The notes under the pieces are model-generated. The model searched no databases. It was not told the origin of the DNA and saw only the letters and a program-made list of their open reading frames with translations. The translations under genes were made by a program, and so were the position numbers. From Symbiodinium natans (taxonomy: Eukaryota > Sar > Dinophyceae > Suessiales > Symbiodiniaceae), in the NCBI GenBank assembly GCA_905221605.1, contig CAJNDS010002078.1, forward strand, positions 122,001 to 186,000: DNA of 64,000 nucleotides, given 5' to 3'. Shown here piece by piece: positions 57,124-64,000 of the stretch; the stretch's first letter is position 1; each line of letters starts with the position of its first letter.

Positions 57124-57312
57124 GCCGAGGCCGTTCACCTCGATCCTGGTGAACCGCAGGAAATCAGGTCCCTGTTCTTTCCCCTGGGTGTTGCAATGTG
57201 TTCAAGGGGGTTTTCCTGCCAGTGTCCCCTTGGCGATGCAACTTCCGGGTTCTGCAAGTATAGCGACTATAACGTCGCAGCCCTTTGCAATGGAAGCTGT
57301 GTCTGGTTTTGA
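57124..57312 (+). CDS. Cys-rich exon, EGF-like pattern
   Basis: Encodes HLDPGEPQEIRSLFFPLGVA then CSRGFSCQCPLGDATSGFC and NVAALCNGSC. The C-x5-CQCP-x6-GFC arrangement is like part of an EGF module, but the spacing is not complete. The frame stops at 57312; a GT donor before that, near 57300, is possible. Confidence 0.35.
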   Translation, partial: AEAVHLDPGEPQEIRSLFFPLGVAMCSRGFSCQCPLGDATSGFCKYSDYNVAALCNGSCVWF

Positions 57313-57362
57313 GTGGGTTGAGTGTTTTTGCGCTTTTGTTTGCGCTTGTGGTGCCGGGCCAG

Positions 57363-57583
57363 GTGAGTTCTTTCTCAACCTCCTGTCGATACGCGGCCTC
57401 GTGCTGGCATCTGACAGTGCTGGCAAGGCAGGAAGGATCAATGAACCAATGACAATCAATGACTGTGAAATTCCCTTGATGCTCCAGGACATCTGGATAC
57501 TTGTAGCTGTGCAGCGTGATGTGTCGCTGCTGCCCGTCGCAAACTTGCCGAGCAACGAAGCGTCGATGCTCAAGGCCGAATAG
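57363..57583 (+). CDS. Exon, possibly C-terminal
   Basis: After acceptor GGGCCAG it encodes EFFLNLLSIRGLVLASDSAG, RINEPMTINDCEIPLMLQDI and WILVAVQRDVSLLPVANLPS, ending NEASMLKAE and TAG. It is a well-formed strand/helix mixture with no recognised domain. It is probably the last exon of a gene. Confidence 0.45.
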
Positions 57584-57703
57584 TGGAGGGGGGGGGCGAG
57601 TAGCGCCGCTTGCGACTCCTAGCTTGTCACATGCTAGTCCGTGCTAGTCACTTAGTCCAACTGCTGATGTGGGTGGGGCGTGGCCATTGCCCGTGGCTCA
57701 CAG

Positions 57704-57847
57704 GTGGCGAGTCGCATAAATCGGCGGCTCTTCAAGTATGCCACAGAGCTGGGCCTCCTGGCCGAGATACTCAGAGCATTCTCAAGAAGCTGCAACAGAC
57801 TCGCAGGCTATCGCAGGCTCCAATCTGATTACTGGCTCCGACAGTGA
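57704..57847 (+). CDS. Short exon, unidentified
   Basis: After acceptor CTCACAG it encodes VASRINRRLFKYATELGLLA, EILRAFSRSCNRLAGYRRLQ and a stop. The helical start is convincing; the Arg-rich end may already be intron. Confidence 0.3.
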   Translation: MASRINRRLFKYATELGLLAEILRAFSRSCNRLAGYRRLQSDYWLRQ

Positions 57848-58761
57848 CAAGTGGGCTTCGAACTGCAAGCGATAAGAGAGCTGCAGCGAGTGCAAAGTCT
57901 CAGAACTGCCTTGTGATGTGATTTTGATGTGTGATTTGATGGTGTCATTTCATGTGTGCGATGTGCCCAGCGCCCACTGTTGTGCTGTCCAAGGCATTGC
58001 AAGTTTAATTCAGTCCAAAGCAAGAGGAGGCCTTCGGGCGTGCCGGGGAGGGGGGGGTGGTAGAGTCTGTGCCAAGAGCAATACACCATTCTTGCACCTG
58101 CCGGCTACAAACTCTTTCTGTGTATATCTGTTAGTATAACTCGCTCACTTTGCCGAGTGCTTTGTGTCGTGTTTGAGTTTGTCTGTGGATGTATGGTTTG
58201 CTTGATCTTGGCAGTCACCAATGGCGTCTCCAGCAAGAATGGCGACTACAGCAAGTGGGCCGGGGCCACAAAGTCTGTAGTTTCATACCATCGAGCCCAC
58301 GAGACGGCGATGTAGGCCGAAACGTTGTTGGCCATTGTTGGCTGCGTGAGGCCGGTATGCATCTGCTTGCCGAAGTCACTTGGAAAGGCGGTGCACAGAC
58401 GGGGCTCCGCAGCTGCAAGCAGCTTCTTGGAAGTGTCTTTGCGATTCGTGGGATGAGCGATGTCACCCGGAAATGCGGACCCGAACTGCTCGAGGTTTCG
58501 GGCCTTGCAGTAGCTGGCGTGTCCTGCAGTGAAAGCAGGGGTGAGCAGTAGATACCAGTATTGCTGTTGGGCTCTGAGTTTTCGGAATGCACCAGCAAGC
58601 CCTCCCGCTTGCTTGCTTCTGTACACTCTGGGGCTCCGTCGGACTCCATAGGGCACCGTAGGGCTCCAGGTGAAGGTGATTAAGGGAATCGAAATGAGCG
58701 AAGCGCTTTCTTGCGTGTGGCTTGAGTGTGCCAATCAGCAGAACAGTGGAGATTTGGTTCC

Positions 58762-58763
<2 letters not shown>
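57848..58763. other. No firmly assigned gene
   Basis: A plus-strand frame at 58189-58551 includes LLAEVTWKGGAQTGLRSCKQ and reads plausibly, but an opposing minus frame is equally long. No motif. Confidence 0.35.

Positions 58764-58793
<30 letters not shown>
58764..58793. repeat. 30-nt C homopolymer
   Basis: Thirty consecutive C, then GCCCC, 135 bp upstream of the PPR frame. The strand pair could form an i-motif or G-quadruplex. Confidence 0.9.
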
Positions 58794-58794
<1 letters not shown>

Positions 58795-58928
58795 CCCCAG
58801 AGAGGGGTCTCCTTGAAGAGCCTTGGGGCGGCCTTAGGCCGTGGCCTTCACTCGAATGATGGGCCGCGGCTTTCCAGGGTGCTTACCTCGTGTTGCGGGC
58901 AAAGCCACACGGTGTGCCTTCGTGAGAG

Positions 58929-60590
58929 ATGCTGGGGACGCTTTGGCCGGAGGCTCTGGGACTGATTTCCGAGATCCAAGCTGCCAAGCTCCGCGTGCGC
59001 GTGGTCAACTACAACTCAGTCATCAGCAACTTTGCCGCAGGAGCTCTGTGGACCGAGGCGCTGTTCCTGGTGGCGCAGCTGTCTCAAAAGAGCATTGGGG
59101 GGAGTTGCATCACTTTCAACACTGCAGCCAATGCCTGTGGTCGGGCACAGCACTGGCATTTCGCACAGGTGGTCTTGGCTACGCTGGTTGATAGCGGCCT
59201 CCGAAGCAGCTTGAGCTCTTTCAACACGCAAACTCAAGCTCACAGCAAGGGCATGCAGTGGCAGCATGCCGTTTTCTCCTTGGAAGAATTAACACACAAG
59301 GCCATGCTGGCCGAGCCGCAGACACTGAACACCGCCATCGGTGCTTGTGGGAGTGCCTGTGGCGCCTGGGAGGCTGCGGTAAGCATTCTGGGGTCACAGC
59401 CTTGCGCTCTCTGCGCTCCCTACGCCGACGTCTTTACGTACTCAGCCTGCCTGTCATGTGTCAGCACGGGCCATTCGACCTGGGTGCACGCGGTCAGTCT
59501 TCTTCAGGACATGTGCGCTGCATCGATTCGCTGGAATGTGGTGTGTCAGGGTGCAGCCATCACATCGATGGAACGCGGGCAGCAGTGGCACGTAGCCTTG
59601 CAGCTACTGCGCGGCTTCGATGCGGGATCCCTGCAAGTCAATCAGATCGTCCTGAACGCGGCGGTCACTGCCTGCGCACAAGGGGCACAGTGGCGGCGCA
59701 GCCTGGATTTGCTTGTGGAGCTGGAGGGCCGCAAGCTGCGGAAGGACATGGTGACTTGCAATGCAGCGGTGGCGGCCTGCGCCCGATGCAGGCAGTGGCA
59801 GCGTGCCTTGAAGCTCCTGGAAGAAGTCTCGGAGGAGAGGCTGCAGAGAAACGCCATGACAAATACATTGGCAGTTGCTGCCTGCAGCGGAGCTTCTTTG
59901 TGGGAAGAAGCCATGGTCTTGCTAAGAAGCAGTCAGGCAAGCACCGCTGGTGTGGACCCTGTGACGTTTACGGCAGGCATCGACGCAAGTGCACAGGGCG
60001 AGCAGTGGGAGCGGGCCTTGGGCCTGCGAGAAGCCTTGGGGTCTGCCGCCAACGTGCTAAGCCACGGTGCTGCCGTCAGCGCTTGTGAGGGTGGGGGCCG
60101 CTGGTGGCCTGCGTTGGCCTTGCTTGCACACATGCAGTACAGCGTGGCTCAGGTGAATGCCGTGATCTACAACGCGGCCATCAGCACCTGTGAAAAAGCC
60201 CAGCAGTGGCGGCGTTCCCTGCTTCTTGTCGAGCAGATGCGCAACTCCTGCCTGCCGGACCTGGTCACCTACAATGCAGTCCTTGCCGCCTTGGCCCAAA
60301 GGAAGGCTCCAAAGGCTACTTCCGTCCTCTCGCTGCTTCGGCAACTCCACGCTGATGCCTTGCAGTGCAACTTGATCACATGGAATGCGGCGATCACAGC
60401 CTGTGGGGGCCAGTGGCCAGCTGCCCTTGAACTCCTCAAATCGCTTGGAAGGGCTCTTCTTCCGAACGTGATCACGTACGCTGAAGCAGTCAGGTCATTG
60501 ACCTTGGGCGGACAGCCACAAATTTCCTGGCTTTTGGTGGCAGCTACGACAAGGGCCTTGCAGGACATTGAGAGTGTCGTCATTCCTTGA
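58929..60590 (+). CDS. Pentatricopeptide-repeat protein, 15 repeats
   Basis: 553 codons consisting almost wholly of about 35-residue repeats that begin with (Q/L)W and end in N-AxxACxxG, for example QWRRSLDLLVELEGRKLRKD and QWRRSLLLVEQMRNSCLPDL. By eye there are 15 units, from LWPEALGL at residue 6 to about residue 528, then a short tail. PPR proteins bind single-stranded organelle RNA through residues 5 and 35 of each repeat and act in editing, splicing or stability. An in-frame TGA lies two codons before the ATG, yet the protein starts inside the first helix with no room for an organelle transit peptide. So an upstream exon is likely (AGAG directly before the ATG could be an acceptor). No E/DYW or SMR domain is present. 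Confidence 0.85.
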   Translation: MLGTLWPEALGLISEIQAAKLRVRVVNYNSVISNFAAGALWTEALFLVAQLSQKSIGGSCITFNTAANACGRAQHWHFAQVVLATLVDSGLRSSLSSFNTQTQAHSKGMQWQHAVFSLEELTHKAMLAEPQTLNTAIGACGSACGAWEAAVSILGSQPCALCAPYADVFTYSACLSCVSTGHSTWVHAVSLLQDMCAASIRWNVVCQGAAITSMERGQQWHVALQLLRGFDAGSLQVNQIVLNAAVTACAQGAQWRRSLDLLVELEGRKLRKDMVTCNAAVAACARCRQWQRALKLLEEVSEERLQRNAMTNTLAVAACSGASLWEEAMVLLRSSQASTAGVDPVTFTAGIDASAQGEQWERALGLREALGSAANVLSHGAAVSACEGGGRWWPALALLAHMQYSVAQVNAVIYNAAISTCEKAQQWRRSLLLVEQMRNSCLPDLVTYNAVLAALAQRKAPKATSVLSLLRQLHADALQCNLITWNAAITACGGQWPAALELLKSLGRALLPNVITYAEAVRSLTLGGQPQISWLLVAATTRALQDIESVVIP

Positions 60591-61711
60591 GCCAGCTGTA
60601 TTGACTCCACAACATGGTTCAACCCGAAGCGCAGCATCGCACCAGGGTCACAGGGATTGCCGAAGCAAAGCCCGTTTTCTTGTGCGTGCGAGGGTTAGCA
60701 AGGCAAGAGGCTCACATGTCTCACCGCATAGTCCCAGTCAACATGCCGCACCTTCTAAGATCGACCTGAGGAAAACAAGCCCGTGCCGTCATGCTCTCGC
60801 CTTCACGTAGACAGTTCTGTGAGGCAGTCTCCGGTTGACGTCCTGAAGCCACCCGGCATTGAAGTTGGACACAGGCAACTTCTCCCTGGAGCACTGCTCT
60901 CTTCTGAAAATGCTGCTGGCTTTGCATGGCTTTGCCTTGTGGTCAACGTTGTCCAGATCCCAGTTGTCATAAGGTCCCTTCCAGAAGACTTCCTTTTCCT
61001 ATGTGGACCACTGGGCAGCGAGGAACCTGAGGCACGGAGTTGTTGCCTCAGGGCCCTGTGGCGGATATTTGTACTGAAACGATGCGAGGGTCTCGCAAGC
61101 AAACCCCAACAGTGAAGAAAGACAATTTCAGTGCAACTCTTGGCTGGGTCGAGGTGTCCCAGCAGGGTGCAGAGCGGAATCCGAAGCCGAAGATCCGTTC
61201 GCCGCGCTGGCCAATGGTCTTTGCGGGCTCCATCGTGCCTGGCTGCAAGAAGTCCCCAAAAGGATCGATGGAAGGATCGATTAGGAAATACCGATGGAAG
61301 GGATACTGAGGGACACTGAGATGCCTCTGAAGAGATGTGCAGATCAAGTGGCGCTCAGCCATGCTCAGCGCAGCTGAGGCTCTCATGCTGCTACTTCTTC
61401 TCCGGCACGCGCGACGAAGTGGGCATCGCTAAACGAGAAGAGAAAAAAAACATTTGCGTGTGGGGAAGACATGCTGGGGGGCCATCTGTGGCCATGTGGG
61501 GCCAACATTCTCTGCACCCCTCTTCTTACACCTTGTTGCCTCTTCTTACATTCCTTCGTCCCCCAGGAGAGGAACGCCTAGGAGAGCACCTTCTCGGCAC
61601 GCTGTAGTAGGCTAGAGGAGAACCTTTCTTGATGCCGAGACAAATTTTCACCGACATCACGCCTGGCTCGAAAAGGCATGAAGAGGCATTCGTCTCGCTT
61701 GCCAACTGGCT
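60591..61711. other. Downstream of PPR gene; one weak frame
   Basis: A plus-strand frame at 60783-61115 (110 codons) has LPEDFLFLCGPLGSEEPEAR and could be an exon, without family match. Otherwise nothing seen. Confidence 0.35.
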
Positions 61712-61830
61712 GTAGCCGCTTGGGCCATGCGCTTTGCGGAGCTGGCACAGGCGAACGTGCGCCCCGACGTCATCTTGCTGGGTGACGGTGCCCTGACGTG
61801 CAAGGCCTTGCGCCGTGTAGCCGCGGTGAG
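61712..61830 (+). pseudogene. Single PPR-like unit
   Basis: Encodes WAMRFAELAQANVRPDVILL and GDGALTCKALRRV. The W..RF......VRPDV pattern and a small-residue second helix fit one PPR unit. It lies 1.1 kb after the PPR gene on the same strand, so it may be a detached exon or a relic of duplication. Confidence 0.3.
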
Positions 61831-62205
61831 CTGTGTCCATAATGAATAGGAGGGTGGCACAAATTGTCTCCCCGCTTCGTGTAGAATGGACATCTGCCAG
61901 AGCGTATATCGCGGCCCGCGAAAGGCCTGGACATTTTCTCATGTCATGCTATGTCATGTTCCGGGGTTGTTGTTGAACCGGATGAACGTAGGTCCTGCGA
62001 AAGTTCGCGAAAGTATCCGCGAAAGACTTTGCACTTTCGGCGGCGAAGGGTGTTGGTTTCCGCGCGGGGAACACAATCATCAGGTGTTAAGTCGAAGGTC
62101 GGTGCAGGTCGATACAGGCCGTAAGAGTTTTTGGCCCCCGCAAGTGTTCCCTGTGGCTAAGGCCTCACAGAGCACGAGGCAGGCCTTGCCAAGCTGGACG
62201 CGCAG

Positions 62206-62571
62206 GTGAACTACACACCGACGCCTACGTCGACGGAGTGTCCCGAGGAGGAGCTCCTGGACCTGGGCAGCTTCGAGGAAGACGAAGCCGAGGAAGCCGA
62301 GGAAGCCGAGGAAGGCGAGGAAGGCGAAGGCGAGGAGGAAGAGGAAGCGGACCGGCAGGGCACAGCCCCGGTGATCAGCAGCGCCAGCTTTCTTCGGCGC
62401 CAGCGGCTTCAAGAGGAGCGCCGACAGCTGGTGCACGAATTCCTGGCGAAGCAGGGCTTCCAGGAGGTCAACACGCCCAAGTCGGTCTGCACCGCGTCCT
62501 TCTTCAGCAAGGAGGCCATCTACCCCATCCACCGCGCGGCGCAGCTGGGAACCTTGGCGCTATTGCAGTAG
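62206..62571 (+). CDS. Acidic ankyrin-type exon
   Basis: Starts after acceptor GCGCAG (the first codon is GTG, so the real start lies in an upstream exon). It encodes a Thr/Pro start, a highly acidic run of about 30 Glu/Asp (62273-62350), a coiled-coil-like stretch RRQRLQEERRQLVHEFLAKQ, then GFQEVNTPK and IYPIHRAAQLGTLALLQ. The last part is the typical first ankyrin helix pair of a dinoflagellate family in which a variable N-terminus precedes IYPIHxAAxLG. The continuation of the repeats is on the next exon. Probably a cytosolic scaffold; the partner is unknown. Confidence 0.6.
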   Translation: MNYTPTPTSTECPEEELLDLGSFEEDEAEEAEEAEEGEEGEGEEEEEADRQGTAPVISSASFLRRQRLQEERRQLVHEFLAKQGFQEVNTPKSVCTASFFSKEAIYPIHRAAQLGTLALLQ

Positions 62572-62666
62572 CACGGCCATGCACGACAGTTGATCATGAT
62601 GCGGCTTGCCCGGCGGTTGCCCACGCCAGTTTCTTAGCGACGCCCCGCCTGGAATTCGAGGTCACC

Positions 62667-62800
62667 ACGGCATGGTCCGCGAGCTGCTGCGGCCCCGAAG
62701 TACGAACATCCCGCGGGAGGACAGCGTACGACCTCGCTGCCCAAGAGAACAAGTTCAACTCGCACGGCATGGTCGCTAGGCCCGCAAAGCGCCAGAAAAG
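62667..62800 (+). pseudogene. Ankyrin continuation, rearranged
   Basis: One frame gives TSRGRTAYDLAAQENKFNSH followed by GMVARPAKRQK (62708-62806), matching the ankyrin pattern that should follow the acidic exon. Just upstream (62667-62693) HGMVRELLR, the helix expected after NSHGM, appears in another frame. The order is therefore duplicated or scrambled, and no clean acceptor restores it. Confidence 0.4.
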
Positions 62801-62969
62801 CAGAGCTCACAGTTTTGGTTCAGCCCAGCTCTTAGGTCCTCGATCTGCTCTCCGGGAAGTGGAACGTCATGTCCTTGCGTGATCTGATGGTGAGCCTCGG
62901 CCGCGAGGGAAAAGAGAAACCCACTAACTATCCATAAAGTAGTCCCCACAAAGTGTCCTGCCCCACCCC

Positions 62970-63040
62970 AGAGAATCACGCATGCAGTGCCCATCAACTT
63001 GGCTAGTTTTTAGGGTGGAGATGTTCGAAGTATTATCGAG
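62970..63040. repeat. Dispersed repeat, copy 3
   Basis: Contains CATGCAGTGCCCATCAACTT then GGCTAGTTTTTAGGGTGGAG and ATGTTCGAAGTATTAT. It matches 42213-42261 over about 60 bases by eye. Confidence 0.6.
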
Positions 63041-64000
63041 TCTTTGTTCTCTGCACCTCCCTCTTGCTCTCTCTTGCTGAGTCTTTGTTCAGGTAAGCCT
63101 CAGCAAGGCTGACGATCAGAAGCCCCAAGGACCGCCGCCGGCTTTTCTTTTCGTGGCAGCGGAGTGCTGACCAGCTGAGGACCCATATGCACCAGCGCTT
63201 CTAAGAAGCGTTGAACTTTTTCACCGCATCGCTCTGACGGCTGAAAGTTTCGGGCATCCAGCTAAGCGCTGGTGTACTTTGCTGCACAAATGAGTATGCT
63301 CCGCACTTTCGCTGCAGTAGCTGTCCAAAATCCTTTCATGGGCTTCTCACATGCAAAGCTGGCATCCACGATCCTTGAGCCAAAGTTTTGGGGGGGCAAC
63401 GCGACGTTGTTGGGAGGCATTGTAATGAACGCAGAATGGCAAACCACATGTGACTGCCCTGGAACAGCTCTGCGCGCCGTTGAATTGATGTGATGCTGGC
63501 TTGTGCACACGGATAAAGTAAAGACGGACAGGAGAAGACAACGTTGCCACAATGCCAACAGCACACGAAGTTAGTCTTTGGATTTGGATGCAAACAAGAA
63601 TTGACATCAATGTCAGGAGATTTTTAGAGTTCGCGTACATAATATACGCGTCCTCCTGTGAAAGCACTCTGCTTCAGCTGCTCATTCAGAGCCGTGGGGC
63701 TGTTCAGGCACGACTTCAGTGCCTGCACTGCTGACTCCAGCAAAACGACTCGCAACTTCACATCACAACTCTTTGGAGTGTTATACCCTTAGGAGAAAGG
63801 CTTCGGGTCCAGCAGGACAGTACTCCTTTGAACTTTAATGTTAGTTCGGCATGCGAAAGGCATGCCGGTGTTCATTTTTTGGCCGGCAAGCTTGAGACCT
63901 GCACGACTTGGCCCATCAATTGTTTGTTGCTGCAGGCTCTGAGGCCGTTTCCCTGGGGAAGCGGATGAGGGGTGTTCAGCTTGGAAGCTGTTGAAATGGC
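63041..64000. other. Mostly unassigned; one short open frame
   Basis: A plus-strand frame at 63272-63493 encodes SMLRTFAAVAVQNPFMGFSH, GNATLLGGIVMNAEWQTTCD and a stop, and reads like protein, but no border or family is evident. The window ends without a further feature. Confidence 0.35.

Noticed and set aside
63373-63384. Second spliced-leader-like match (minus strand, CTTTGGCTCAAG)
   Set aside because: Only 11 bases match, and the reading downstream of it is not intron-free coding sequence.

Overview
The window looks like nuclear DNA of a dinoflagellate, possibly of the Symbiodiniaceae/Suessiales type. No single marker proves this. The reasons are: coding DNA broken into short pieces bounded by AG acceptors and GT donors; long microsatellite and minisatellite tracts; decayed retrotransposon pieces of both non-LTR and LTR type; and protein families that are strongly expanded in that lineage (pentatricopeptide repeats with a leading Trp, ankyrin repeats, PDZ-like modules, cadherin-like beta-sandwich domains). 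Nothing looks bacterial: there are no operons, no Shine-Dalgarno sites and no tRNA or rRNA genes that I can recognise.

Layout. 0-3.4 kb has no recognisable gene. 3.4-6.8 kb is a graveyard of reverse-transcriptase elements, mostly on the minus strand, with one inverted piece. 7.5-9.1 kb may hold decayed coding sequence. 10.9-12.6 kb is a chain of simple repeats: CA, a 1 kb polypurine 9-bp minisatellite, GAGT, a telomere-like patch, then TG. 13.7-19.0 kb holds a frameshifted Pro/Gln-rich coding tract interrupted by a 173-bp tandem repeat. 19.5-20.3 kb has a Ty1/copia-type protease remnant. 21.2-24.3 kb is an AT-rich island with a 2-kb-spaced direct repeat around a 500-bp trinucleotide tract.

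The best genes follow. 25.5-30.2 kb encodes, in two exons, a multi-pass membrane protein with an SH3-like segment, a cadherin-like beta-sandwich region and C-terminal ankyrin repeats. 31.4-32.9 kb encodes a secreted Cys-rich protein with an RGPP repeat. 36.2-44.3 kb carries PDZ-like exon modules in two collinear copies about 4.2-5.5 kb apart. 48.9-57.8 kb carries a string of short plus-strand exons of one or more unrecognised genes. 58.9-60.6 kb is a 15-repeat PPR protein, directly downstream of a 30-nt C run. 62.2-62.8 kb carries an acidic ankyrin-type exon.

There is no evident operon or pathway. All main genes from 25 kb onward lie on the plus strand, which fits the unidirectional gene arrays known from dinoflagellates. 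Exon limits are my reading of the sequence and were not tested against transcripts.
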